Assembly: GCF_000234095.1 (NCBI RefSeq)
Contig: NZ_JH376797.1
Coordinates: 260,493-324,492, forward strand
Origin: Centipeda infelix ATCC 43532
GTDB taxonomy: Bacteria; Bacillota; Negativicutes; Selenomonadales; Selenomonadaceae
DNA length: 64,000 bases
Direction of reading: 5' to 3'
The notes under the pieces are model-generated. The model worked only from the letters and a program-made list of their open reading frames with translations, was not told the origin of the DNA and did not search any database. This document shows, one piece after another, positions 38,897-47,521 of this stretch (position 1 is the stretch's first letter; each line of letters begins with the position of its first letter). Made by a program: the position numbers and the translations under genes.

Positions 38897-40552
38897 GTGT
38901 TTCTCATTCGTGAGATAGATGTTGCTGAAGGGAAAAGCAGCAAGGGAGAATCCTTCCTCAAGGGAACTTTTGTCCTGACGATCGCGGGCTTCGTGGTCAA
39001 GGTCATCGGTTCACTCAACTGGATCTTCGTTTCCCGCATCCTCGGCGGTGAGGGAATTGGTCTCTATCAAATGGCTTTTCCCATTTATTTTTTTGCCATG
39101 ACGGTCTCGCAGGCAGGTGTTCCTGTCGCTATTTCGATCATTACGGCAGAACGCGTGGCTCTGAACGATATATATGGCGCGAAGCGTGTCTTTCGCATTT
39201 CAATGATGCTCATGCTTTTTACGGGGCTCTTGTTTTCGATTCTGACCTATCTCGCTGCGGACTGGCTGATCGATTGGCAGCTGATCCGAGACGCGCGCGC
39301 ATACAAGGCTGTGGTGGTGCTGGCACCGACGGTCTTCTTCGTGACTCTGCTCGCCAGCTCGCGCGGCTATCTGCAAGGCTGGCAGCGCATGACCCCGACG
39401 GCGGTATCGCAGATTGTGGAGCAGATTTTCCGCGTGGTGACGATGATCGTCCTTGCAAGCCTTCTCATGCCATGGGGGCTGGACTATGCTGCGGCGGGAG
39501 CATCGCTCGGAGCGTTTGCAGGTGCGGTGACAGGGCTCATTGTCCTCGTCTATTTTCACATCAAACTGGAGCGTGACATTGCGCGTGACTACGGCACGGA
39601 GCTGAAACCTCTGCCAGGGGCGGCGTACGAGTCTCGGCTCTCCATTATCAAACGAATCTTTAAGCTCGCACTGCCCGTTTCGGCGGCGAGCATCATGCTG
39701 CCCGTCGTATCGAACCTCGACCTCATGATCGTTCCGCAGCGTCTGGAGGCGGCAGGCTACAGCATCAGCGAAGCTACGGAACTATTCGGCTATCTAAATG
39801 GCATGGCGGTGCCGCTTGTCAATCTTGCAACAATTCTGACTGCATCCATGGCAATGAGCATTGTGCCCGCGATCTCTGAGTCGCGCGTACTCGGTGACCG
39901 CTCGCGTGTCTACGATCAGACGGCAGCGTCCGTTCGTATCTCAAACTTTGTCTGTTTCCCTGCGTTTGTCATTGTGTTTGTGCTGGCGACACCGATCTCG
40001 GCACTGATCTACAACGCGCCCGGAGCAGGTCCCGCTGTCATGATCTCGGCAGTGAGCATCATTCTGCTCGGACTACATCAAGTGTCGACGGGAATTTTGC
40101 AGGGACTTGGACATCCAACGATCCCGATGGTGAATATGCTGCTCGCGGCTGTGGCAAAAATTTTTCTGAATTGGCATCTCACGGCGATCCCGTGGCTCGG
40201 CATCATGGGTGCAGCCTGGGCAACAGCGGCGGATATGGGAGTTGCGGCACTCATCAATCTGTATTTCATCTATCGATTCATCGGTTATCGGATCGAACTG
40301 TTACAGTTCATCAAGACAATCTGTGCTGCTGCGATCATGGCGGGCGCAGTCTATCTATCCTACGAATGGACACTTGTATGGTGGGGAATCCCTGCTATCT
40401 CCACATTCGGTGCTGTGTTCTTCGGCTGTGCTGTCTATATCGCTGCGATGCTTCTCCTGCGGGCTCTCATCGAGGATGATCTGCGCCGTCTGCCGATGAT
40501 CGGCAGTGTCGGAATTCGATTCTTGCAGCGAATTGGAGTTTTTAAGGCATGA
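38897..40552 (+). CDS. MOP-superfamily polysaccharide flippase (SpoVB/MurJ-like)
   Basis: Integral membrane protein of 551 residues with about 14 hydrophobic spans, of the PST/SpoVB branch that moves lipid-linked precursors of wall or surface polysaccharides. Recognisable stretches are ESFLKGTFVLTIAGFVVKVI, FVSRILGGEGIGLYQMAFPI and PTAVSQIVEQIFRVVTMIV. The start is uncertain: GTG 38897 is the only in-frame start candidate but lies just 2 bases after GAGGCG. It overlaps the lipid kinase start by 4 bases. The substrate (lipid II or another lipid-linked sugar) is not determined by sequence. Confidence 0.85.
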   Translation: MFLIREIDVAEGKSSKGESFLKGTFVLTIAGFVVKVIGSLNWIFVSRILGGEGIGLYQMAFPIYFFAMTVSQAGVPVAISIITAERVALNDIYGAKRVFRISMMLMLFTGLLFSILTYLAADWLIDWQLIRDARAYKAVVVLAPTVFFVTLLASSRGYLQGWQRMTPTAVSQIVEQIFRVVTMIVLASLLMPWGLDYAAAGASLGAFAGAVTGLIVLVYFHIKLERDIARDYGTELKPLPGAAYESRLSIIKRIFKLALPVSAASIMLPVVSNLDLMIVPQRLEAAGYSISEATELFGYLNGMAVPLVNLATILTASMAMSIVPAISESRVLGDRSRVYDQTAASVRISNFVCFPAFVIVFVLATPISALIYNAPGAGPAVMISAVSIILLGLHQVSTGILQGLGHPTIPMVNMLLAAVAKIFLNWHLTAIPWLGIMGAAWATAADMGVAALINLYFIYRFIGYRIELLQFIKTICAAAIMAGAVYLSYEWTLVWWGIPAISTFGAVFFGCAVYIAAMLLLRALIEDDLRRLPMIGSVGIRFLQRIGVFKA

Positions 40553-41430
40553 AAAAACTTGGGCTGATCTACAACCCCGTTTCGGGTCATGCGCTTTTCA
40601 AGGGCAAACTGGATTCCCTAATTGATATGTTTCAGCGTCATGGAATTGTGCTCTTTCCTTACCGCACACGCGGCGGAGGACAGGACAATCTCGGGCACTT
40701 CCTCCGCGAGATGTGCCCCAATGGCGTACTTGCTGCAGGAGGCGACGGCACGGTACATGCCGTAGTGAACGCCATGCTTGCCGCTGATATGGATATTCCA
40801 CTTGGCATTCTCGGCAGCGGAACATCCAATGACTTTGCAACGCATCTTGGCATTGAGGACTGGGAGGCATACATCGAACGTATCGCGGCAGATGAGGCAC
40901 GCCGCGTTGACCTTGGAATGCTCGAAGGAATAGGAAAGTATTTTGTCAATGTCGTCAGTGCGGGAATGCTGACAGGAATTGCCCATGAGGTTAAATCCAC
41001 ATATAAGAATGCACTTGGAAAGGTCGCTTACTATCTGAAGGGAATCGGCGAGATCCCGCGTCTGCGCTCTTTCCATGTCCAAATCACAGCAGATGATGTA
41101 GCGTATGATGCGGATGTTTTTCTGTTCGTCATTGCAAACAGCCCCGTGGTCGCTGGAATGAAGAAAATCGGTCATGACATCGCTATCGACGATGGGATGC
41201 TTGACCTCCTTGCCGTCAAAAAAACAGGTCTGCCGCAGTTTATGTCTGTTGCGGCAGACCTGTTCGCCGGGAAGCCGGTGACAGAGCGCGAGAACATCCT
41301 GCACATTCGTGCAAAATCTTTCGATATTCACGCGGAGGAAGATCTCTACAGCGATATCGACGGAGAATGTGGACCTCTGCTTCCGCTGCGTGTGCGAACG
41401 CTGCCGCTTGCACTCTCCGTGTACTGTTGA
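40549..41430 (+). CDS. Diacylglycerol kinase-family lipid kinase (DagK/YegS-like)
   Basis: ATP-dependent lipid kinase of 293 residues, probably phosphorylating diacylglycerol for phospholipid recycling. LGLIYNPVSGHALFKG and the nucleotide-binding AAGGDGTVHAVVNAML and GILGSGTSNDFATHL identify the DAGKc domain; IDDGMLDLLAVKK is in the C-terminal lobe. It is translationally coupled to the flippase. It ends 17 bases before the convergent DUF815 gene; no clear terminator is seen between them. Confidence 0.9.
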   Translation: MKKLGLIYNPVSGHALFKGKLDSLIDMFQRHGIVLFPYRTRGGGQDNLGHFLREMCPNGVLAAGGDGTVHAVVNAMLAADMDIPLGILGSGTSNDFATHLGIEDWEAYIERIAADEARRVDLGMLEGIGKYFVNVVSAGMLTGIAHEVKSTYKNALGKVAYYLKGIGEIPRLRSFHVQITADDVAYDADVFLFVIANSPVVAGMKKIGHDIAIDDGMLDLLAVKKTGLPQFMSVAADLFAGKPVTERENILHIRAKSFDIHAEEDLYSDIDGECGPLLPLRVRTLPLALSVYC

Positions 41431-41446
41431 ATTTATCTGTACTTCC

Positions 41447-42670
41447 TTAGTGGATTCCGAGGTAGTAGGCTACAAATTGCTGAGCCGTGCGCCCGCTGCG
41501 TCCGCTGTGGGTCATCTCCCAACGAAGCCCCGCGATGCGCAGCTCCTCAGAAGAGAGATGGATGCCCTTCTGCGTCAGCATATGGTCGATAATCGCAAGA
41601 TACTCGTCCTGATTGGGCGTATGAAAGTGAACGACGAGTCCGAAACGATCTGAGAGAGAGATCGTTTCGTTGATACTGTCGTCGCGATAGAGTTCATCCT
41701 GCTCGCGGTCGCGCCATGTCTCACGTACAAGATGGCGTCGGTTGGAGGTTGCATAGAGGCGTACGTTCGGTGGGCAGGAGGAGACACCGCCTTCGATGGC
41801 GGACTTAACCGCCTTAAATTCGGCATCAGAGTCCTCAAACGAGATGTCATCGAGAAAGAGGATGAACTTCCGCCCGGCATAGTTTCGCAGCGTGTTCATA
41901 ATCTCAGGCAATTTGCGCAGCTGCTCCTTTGTGATCTGTACGAGACGAAGCCCGCTCTCTTCATATTCACTGACAAGAGCCTTGACGGCAGAGGATTTTC
42001 CCGTACCGCGTGCACCGACGAGGAGAACGTGATTGGCGGGTTTTCCCTGCACAAAGGCACGCGTATTCTGGATGAGCAGTTCTTTCTGCCGCTGATACCC
42101 AATGAGATCTCTCATCTGTGTCCGTTCAAAATACTCTACGCCGCGGAGCTTATTCGTTGTGTCATCCCAATGGAAGACGATATACGATGCAAGCTCTCCA
42201 TAACCATAGCGAGCGTAGAAGGTAAGCAGTGCCTCGGCGTAATCTTTCGGTGTCTGTGCTGCCTCAATCCACGGGATCAGGAAGTCCTCCGTCTTATCGT
42301 AGATGTTCCAGGTCGGTTCGTAGTTATCGAGAAGCGGTACACCGAGAAACTCGCTTGTCGGCAGGGTCAGCAGCGGATAGAGCAGTGTGATGTCATGATA
42401 GAATGCCTGACGCAGACCGTTCCCCGGCGGCAGTCCTGTCCGCTCCATGGTCTCAGATACGAGGTTTGCGTTATGCGTGAAGATGTGCAGCAGATATTGC
42501 GGGAGCAAATTACCGCTGAGTCCCTGCATTTCCGCTGCGCGAACGAGATGTGCAGCAGCTTCCGCTTGAGATGTCGGATCATCTGCGTCCCACTCGAGGA
42601 AGCTGAGAACGGGGTCATGATTGAGTTCGTTCAGTACCAGGAGAGAGGAAAGCTTTACATTTTGGCTCAT
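41447..42670 (-). CDS. DUF815-family AAA ATPase
   Basis: 407 residues. A poorly conserved N-terminal helical half (1-190) is followed by a P-loop ATPase: LLVGARGTGKSSAVKALV (Walker A), FILFLDDISFED (Walker B) and VRLYATSNRRHLV (sensor I). DUF815 proteins are uncharacterised AAA+-like ATPases. The start is rewritten from the minus strand as AAAGGACAGAATTATG; it overlaps the end of tmcAL by 4 bases, so the two are co-translated. No partner that would reveal a substrate is adjacent. Confidence 0.9.
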   Translation of the reverse strand: MSQNVKLSSLLVLNELNHDPVLSFLEWDADDPTSQAEAAAHLVRAAEMQGLSGNLLPQYLLHIFTHNANLVSETMERTGLPPGNGLRQAFYHDITLLYPLLTLPTSEFLGVPLLDNYEPTWNIYDKTEDFLIPWIEAAQTPKDYAEALLTFYARYGYGELASYIVFHWDDTTNKLRGVEYFERTQMRDLIGYQRQKELLIQNTRAFVQGKPANHVLLVGARGTGKSSAVKALVSEYEESGLRLVQITKEQLRKLPEIMNTLRNYAGRKFILFLDDISFEDSDAEFKAVKSAIEGGVSSCPPNVRLYATSNRRHLVRETWRDREQDELYRDDSINETISLSDRFGLVVHFHTPNQDEYLAIIDHMLTQKGIHLSSEELRIAGLRWEMTHSGRSGRTAQQFVAYYLGIH

Positions 42671-43929
42671 AATTCTGTCCTTTCTTTCTGAAAGAAAATC
42701 GGAGACATAATAAAATCCGTGCAGTGATATTTCGTGTGAGCGGTCGGCAGGGTGAGGCTGCGCAACTCGGTCGCACGGGTATCGAAGGCGAGCATACGCT
42801 GCAGCAGAGAGTACGTTGCAGCGTCATTTTTGCGTGTGCTGCTTGTTAAAAAAGCTGCCGTACGCGTGATGATGGGGAGCGTAGATATTCCTTTGATCGT
42901 ACGCAGGAGTCCGCGCCCGCGTGCATTGAATGCAAGGGGACGGATGTATGCCGCGCCGCAGACATCACATTCTTCTGCATGGTCTTTTTGAAAATGCAGG
43001 AGCAGATGCATGATGAGGCGGGCGATTCTGCTCCGCGGATAACGCTTTGCGGATGCTGTTTCAAGAAAGACCTTGTAATCCGTCGCCGTTTCCAAACTGC
43101 GGATCAAACGATGCTCAATGCCCTCCGTAACACCATATGTTTTCATGAGTGCCGAAACATCTGTGACAAGCAGCAGGTAGCGCAGAAGCTCAAGCAGACT
43201 GTCCTCCTGCGGAAGCCCCTGTCGATGCGCCTCCTTGAGATCGTCCCACACATACGGCGATACGCTTTTTTTTAGCTGATCCCATGCGGGGAACGGTGCT
43301 CTGAGTGCGTAACGGATGGAGGAGGCACTGGTAATACCCGCATGAAGCTTCGGATCGCCATGCTGTGCCGATATGCGCTGGATGCCGAGCGGCAGGATCT
43401 GCGGCGCAAGGAGTCTCAGTGCACGCAGATACTCGATTGCGAGAATGTTGTTCGGCGCGCGCAGCAGATCTTCAGAGATGACTGCATTGTCCACCAGTGC
43501 GCGCGTAAGTGCACTGGCATAGGAACAGCCTTGTCCGAGGAATTCGCGAAGCTGCATCTGCACGGGAGATGTGTCAATCCGTGCTGCAAGCTCCGAAAGC
43601 AGTTCCGTACCCTCCGCTTCCGTGCCAAAGGCAAGGTGCGTGACAATCCCAAGGCGCGAGAGCAGGGAAATACCACCACGCGCAAAGTCCTGTGCACTGC
43701 GGCAGGCATAGACAAAAGGGAGTTCGAGAACGAGATCTACGCCGCCGGCAATCGCATGACGCGCTCTTGTCCATTTGTCAAGAATGCACGGTGCGCCGCG
43801 CTGGGTGAAGCTTCCGCTCATAACAGCAACGACGTATGCTGCGGGATGTTGCCGACGTACAGCTTCCATCTGAAAGCTGTGGCCACAGTGAAAGGGATTG
43901 TATTCGGCAATGATGCCAACAACTGCCAT
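42667..43929 (-). CDS. tmcAL: tRNA(Met) cytidine acetate ligase TmcAL
   Basis: Uses acetate and ATP to make N4-acetylcytidine in the elongator tRNA-Met anticodon. It has 420 residues from the start chosen here. The nucleotidyltransferase-like HIGH region is VGIIAEYNPFHCGH, followed by VMSGSFTQRGAPCILDKWTR and ARHAIAGGVDLVLELPFVYA, all family-typical. The start at 43929 (MAVVGIIAEYN) follows GGGAGGGG; an in-frame GTG 15 bases upstream overlaps that ribosome site. It is divergent from mnmA, another tRNA modification gene. Confidence 0.92.
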   Translation of the reverse strand: MAVVGIIAEYNPFHCGHSFQMEAVRRQHPAAYVVAVMSGSFTQRGAPCILDKWTRARHAIAGGVDLVLELPFVYACRSAQDFARGGISLLSRLGIVTHLAFGTEAEGTELLSELAARIDTSPVQMQLREFLGQGCSYASALTRALVDNAVISEDLLRAPNNILAIEYLRALRLLAPQILPLGIQRISAQHGDPKLHAGITSASSIRYALRAPFPAWDQLKKSVSPYVWDDLKEAHRQGLPQEDSLLELLRYLLLVTDVSALMKTYGVTEGIEHRLIRSLETATDYKVFLETASAKRYPRSRIARLIMHLLLHFQKDHAEECDVCGAAYIRPLAFNARGRGLLRTIKGISTLPIITRTAAFLTSSTRKNDAATYSLLQRMLAFDTRATELRSLTLPTAHTKYHCTDFIMSPIFFQKERTEL

Positions 43930-43959
43930 AGCACCCCTCCCCACATTTATTTTCTCTAT

Positions 43960-43977
43960 ATTTTATCAGTGATTCCT
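43960..43977 (-). repeat. Solo end of the dispersed TGATAA repeat
   Basis: On the minus strand AGGAATCACTGATAAAAT, an 18-base identity with the left end of the copy at 23986. It lies between tmcAL and mnmA and could contribute to the tmcAL promoter region. Confidence 0.6.
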
Positions 43978-44021
43978 CAAAAAAACAATATTTGTATAGG
44001 GCCGTCGAACAAATACAATTT

Positions 44022-44050
44022 CTTGTGTTTTCAGTGCGTGAATGCTATAC
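44022..44050 (+). promoter_or_regulatory. Promoter of mnmA operon
   Basis: TTGTGT (44022-44027), a 17-base spacer and TATACT (44045-44050), 44 bases before the mnmA ATG. Confidence 0.65.
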
Positions 44051-44093
44051 TAAACGCACATTTATATAAGATAACATTGTATTGGAGAGAACG

Positions 44094-45161
44094 ATGAAGA
44101 AGGAGCGTGTTGTTGTCGCAATGAGCGGTGGAGTGGACAGTTCACTCGCTGCAGCATTGCTTTTGGAGAGCGGATATGACGTTGTAGGCATGACCATGCG
44201 GCTCTCGGATGAGACCCGCATGGTCGAGCCGAATGCGCTGAGCAGTGTAGAGGATGCGCGGCGTGTGGCGGATGTGCTCGGTATATCTCATCAAGTCGTA
44301 GATTTTACCGAAACCTTTGAGCATACCGTTGTTGACTATTTCCTCGATGCGTATCTCGACGGGCGTACGCCCAATCCGTGCGTTGTCTGCAATCACCACA
44401 TCAAGTTCGGGAGGCTTCTCCGCGCGGCAGAAGACATCGGTGCACAGTATATCGCGACGGGGCACTATGCACGCATCGATCGGAATGAGGAAGGTGTTTA
44501 TCGTCTGTGTAGGGGAATGGATCATGATAAGGATCAGTCCTATGTGCTCTACCATCTGAATCAGGAAAAACTGGCGCATGTCATCTTTCCGCTGGGCAAT
44601 CTCCGCAAGAGTGAAACACGCCGCATGGCAAAGGAATACCATCTGCCTGTGGCACATAAGACGGAGAGCCAGGAGATCTGTTTTGTCCCGCATGATGATT
44701 ACAAGGCGTATCTGCGGAAACACCGCCCGAACGGCACATGTTGCGGTAATATTGTCGATGTGGAGGGGAACGTACTCGGAAGACATGACGGCGTTGCATT
44801 CTATACCATCGGTCAGCGCAAGGGGCTCGGAATTGCAGCTCCACAGCCGCTGTATGTCACTGCACTCGATGCAGTAAATAACCGCGTCATTGTTGGAACA
44901 GCAGATGCAGTCTATGCACAGGAGCTCATGGCATCGGATCTGAACTGGACAATGTGGGACACGTTGGAGGAAGAACGGACGGTACAGGCAAAGATCCGCT
45001 ATGGAAAACGGGAGGCGACTGCGCGCGTCATGCAGCAAGGGGATCGCGTACGCGTCTGTTTTGCAGAGCCGCAGCGTGCTGTGACCCCCGGTCAGTCCGT
45101 GGTGTTTTACGAGAACGATATCGTACTGGGCGGCGGGATCATTGACGAGGTGATCGCTTGA
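44094..45161 (+). CDS. mnmA: tRNA-specific 2-thiouridylase MnmA
   Basis: Adds the 2-thio group to U34 of Lys, Glu and Gln tRNAs. It has 355 residues from ATG 44094. The PP-loop VVVAMSGGVDSSLAAALL is N-terminal, with the catalytic pair in GRTPNPCVVCNHHIKFG and TESQEICFVPHDD, then GFYTIGQRKG-like AFYTIGQRKGLGI. GGAGAG precedes the ATG; TTG 44082 is in frame but spans that ribosome site. It heads a run of closely spaced genes that reaches speB at 51641. Confidence 0.95.
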   Translation: MKKERVVVAMSGGVDSSLAAALLLESGYDVVGMTMRLSDETRMVEPNALSSVEDARRVADVLGISHQVVDFTETFEHTVVDYFLDAYLDGRTPNPCVVCNHHIKFGRLLRAAEDIGAQYIATGHYARIDRNEEGVYRLCRGMDHDKDQSYVLYHLNQEKLAHVIFPLGNLRKSETRRMAKEYHLPVAHKTESQEICFVPHDDYKAYLRKHRPNGTCCGNIVDVEGNVLGRHDGVAFYTIGQRKGLGIAAPQPLYVTALDAVNNRVIVGTADAVYAQELMASDLNWTMWDTLEEERTVQAKIRYGKREATARVMQQGDRVRVCFAEPQRAVTPGQSVVFYENDIVLGGGIIDEVIA

Positions 45162-45189
45162 ACGATTGCTGCGAGAAGGGGAGGGGATT

Positions 45190-46239
45190 ATGGTGAGCCG
45201 TGCAATGAGGGTAAAGATCGTATGTGCAATGCTGCTTGGTGTTCTGCTGGTGTTTGCAGGACTTTTCTGGTATTTCCGTGTCTATACGAAGACGCCGGAG
45301 TACGCACTTCGCTCCATTGAAACGGCATTGGAGCAACATGATGAGGCCCTGTTTCAGCGCCATGTGCGCTTGAATGATGTCCTGAACTCCGGGTATGACG
45401 ACTTCATGATGGGGACGATGGATGCCGAATTCGGACACTCGCACGAGTCGGCTGCAGCACTTGAGGATTTCTCGAGAATGCTCAAGCCCGCATTTATCCA
45501 GATGCTTCAGGATGCCGTGCATACGCGCCTGACAACCGGTGAATGGCCCTCGGCGACGCAGGCCGAGGATGGCACTGATACGGAAAATATTCTTTCCCGC
45601 ATCGGTGTGCGAGATCTGGTGTTCCATGATGTCTCCAATTTAACACTTCATGAGGACACGCAGACAGCGGAAGCGGATATCCTCGCACATCAGGATGAAG
45701 CCGATGCGGACTTCACGTTCAATCTTCTGCTCGCCCCCTCCGAGGAGGGAGACTGGCAGGTAGTCGCCATTCAAAATCTGCATGAATATGCAGTTCTCTT
45801 GGAGCAAGCACGCCGCCAACGTATTGAAACCTACTTGGCAGAGAGCGATGCCATCATTGCACGTCATAAACGCATTGTAGATGCAGCGCAACTACGGCTT
45901 TACTCCGTTCTCGGGGCAGGTGCGCTCGGCAGTCAGACAACACGCGATATGGCGCGTCAGATCATGGAGAAGGACATCCTTATCGATTGGCAGGAGTGCA
46001 AGGATGAGCTCTCCGCTGTTACTGCACCGCGCAGCATGCAGAGTTTGCATCAGCTGAGGCTCAAAATCTGTGATCTGCACATTGCCTATGCGCAAGGATA
46101 TGCGGCGTGGATGACGGATAAGAATGCGGCGACCATCCGCACTGCGGAAAACAATCTGCGGCAGGCGGAGGTGCTTGAGGTGGAAGCAAGCTTCCTTGAG
46201 CAGCGAGCAAAACGTTCATTTGGTGATAAGGCGGAGTAA
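45190..46239 (+). CDS. Membrane-anchored extracytoplasmic protein, unknown
   Basis: 349 residues. A single N-terminal span (about 8-30, IVCAMLLGVLLVFAGLFWYF) is followed by a long extracytoplasmic, largely helical region. No Cys lipobox and no recognised domain. The middle (about 60-210) resembles the NTF2-like/DUF4878 stress-protein type only in layout (YALRSIETALEQHDEALFQR); this is a weak impression. The C-terminal third looks like coiled coil (NNLRQAEVLEVEASFLEQRA). ATG 45190 follows GGGGAGGGG; the frame extends to 45166 without better signals. It sits between mnmA and the NYN gene in the same apparent operon. Confidence 0.65.
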   Translation: MVSRAMRVKIVCAMLLGVLLVFAGLFWYFRVYTKTPEYALRSIETALEQHDEALFQRHVRLNDVLNSGYDDFMMGTMDAEFGHSHESAAALEDFSRMLKPAFIQMLQDAVHTRLTTGEWPSATQAEDGTDTENILSRIGVRDLVFHDVSNLTLHEDTQTAEADILAHQDEADADFTFNLLLAPSEEGDWQVVAIQNLHEYAVLLEQARRQRIETYLAESDAIIARHKRIVDAAQLRLYSVLGAGALGSQTTRDMARQIMEKDILIDWQECKDELSAVTAPRSMQSLHQLRLKICDLHIAYAQGYAAWMTDKNAATIRTAENNLRQAEVLEVEASFLEQRAKRSFGDKAE

Positions 46240-46247
46240 GGAGTGAG

Positions 46248-47102
46248 ATGATGCTCGACTCGAGCAATGATACGGTGGCAATTCTCTACGATATCGAGAA
46301 TGCTCCCATAGAAATGCTTCAATATACCATCGATCAGGCACAGCGTTATCAGCCCTGCCGCATGATCGTTGTCTCCGACTGGGAAGCACATCCGGAGCAG
46401 AAGCGCTGGGATCGTCTGATGGAGTATCCGGATCTGACCTTTCGGCAGATCAGTCGAACCTTTTTCGGAAAGAATTCGTTGGATTCCGCACTCTACGATT
46501 CGGCACAGATCCTCTATCAGGAAGGCGTGCGAAAATACTTCATCATCACAACGGATTCGGATTTCGTACGCATTGCCGAATCTCTGAACGCCGACGATCC
46601 ATCCTATATCATCGGTGTCGGAACGAAACAGGCAAGTGAGGATTTGCGCAACGCCTACAACGAGTTTTTCGTCTATCCGCCCGAGCCAAAGCAGAGCCAA
46701 AGCACAAAGAAGAGCAAAAAGGAAAACAAGACAACAGAGGTGAAGACCGTGGCAAAGAAGAAATCAGCAGAGGACAAGAGTACCAAACAGAAGCCTGCGC
46801 AGGAACAGGCGGCAAAGGCAGCGGAGCAAAAGAAGCAGACGGCAGTGACGACAAAGAAGAACGCCGCCCCCGAGAAGTCGGTGAGCGATACGGCAAAGAC
46901 CACCACAAAGTCCAAGAAAAAGCAGACACTAAAGGCCGCTGTCCCCGTGGAAAATGTGCCGACAACTGCAATGACCGGCTTTTTGACCGTCCGGCTTCCC
47001 AAGACCCTGCGCAGCTCGCTGGAACAGAAGATGCTTGAGGAGGAAGTCTCTCTAGATGAGCTTGTAACCTATCTCCTGATGCGCGGACTTACGGCGAAGT
47101 AA
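46248..47102 (+). CDS. NYN-domain (PIN-like nuclease) protein with C-terminal ribbon-helix-helix
   Basis: 284 residues in three parts. Residues about 8-140 form a NYN/PIN-like domain with conserved acidic strands: AILYDIENAPIEMLQ, SLDSALYDSAQILYQ and FIITTDSDFVRIAESL. Residues about 141-235 are a low-complexity Lys/Ala/Thr/Glu linker. Residues about 240-284 (FLTVRLPKTLRSSLEQKM then SLDELVTYLLMRGL) look like a MetJ/Arc/CopG-type DNA-binding ribbon-helix-helix. NYN domains are RNases or RNA-binding; the DNA-binding tail suggests chromosome- or operator-targeted activity, which is inference. AAGGAG precedes the paired ATGs. The stop overlaps the DUF3783 gene (TAATG). Confidence 0.78.
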   Translation: MMLDSSNDTVAILYDIENAPIEMLQYTIDQAQRYQPCRMIVVSDWEAHPEQKRWDRLMEYPDLTFRQISRTFFGKNSLDSALYDSAQILYQEGVRKYFIITTDSDFVRIAESLNADDPSYIIGVGTKQASEDLRNAYNEFFVYPPEPKQSQSTKKSKKENKTTEVKTVAKKKSAEDKSTKQKPAQEQAAKAAEQKKQTAVTTKKNAAPEKSVSDTAKTTTKSKKKQTLKAAVPVENVPTTAMTGFLTVRLPKTLRSSLEQKMLEEEVSLDELVTYLLMRGLTAK

Positions 47103-47521
47103 TGGGAAACTCCGCAATAAAAAAAGAAGAACGCGTGCTGCTCTATCAATTTCCAACAGAGCAGATTTCATTGGCGCAGGAAGTTCTTCGTACGCTTGGT
47201 GTCCGTGTTCAGATTCTTCCTGCGGATGCATGGCACGAGAAGCTCGGCTATCTGCTCGGAAGCAAGGGATTCAAAGCTGCGCAGCCCCAGCAAGAGCAGA
47301 AGTTCGACTTCCCGCACCGCCTCATTCTGTTGGAGAATATTCGTGGAAAGCGACTGACAAAGGTTCTCACAGCGATAGAGAACGCCGGGATTCCGCATAT
47401 TACGTATAAATCGACGATTACTCCGTACAATACGCTGTGGACACTGCGTTATCTGTGCGAACACATGGCGAAGGAACATGCTGTTTCTGCCGGAGCGATC
47501 AAGCGAGAAGGAGATGTATGA
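47102..47521 (+). CDS. DUF3783-like protein
   Basis: 139 residues. The C-terminal half (RLILLENIRGKRLTKVL then GIPHITYKSTITPYNTLWTL) matches the uncharacterised DUF3783 type; the N-terminal half (LLYQFPTEQISLAQEVLRTL) looks like a small alpha/beta unit. Function unknown. It overlaps the NYN gene by one base (TAATG) and the lipoprotein gene by one base, so all three are co-translated, which hints at a shared role. Confidence 0.7.
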   Translation: MGNSAIKKEERVLLYQFPTEQISLAQEVLRTLGVRVQILPADAWHEKLGYLLGSKGFKAAQPQQEQKFDFPHRLILLENIRGKRLTKVLTAIENAGIPHITYKSTITPYNTLWTLRYLCEHMAKEHAVSAGAIKREGDV

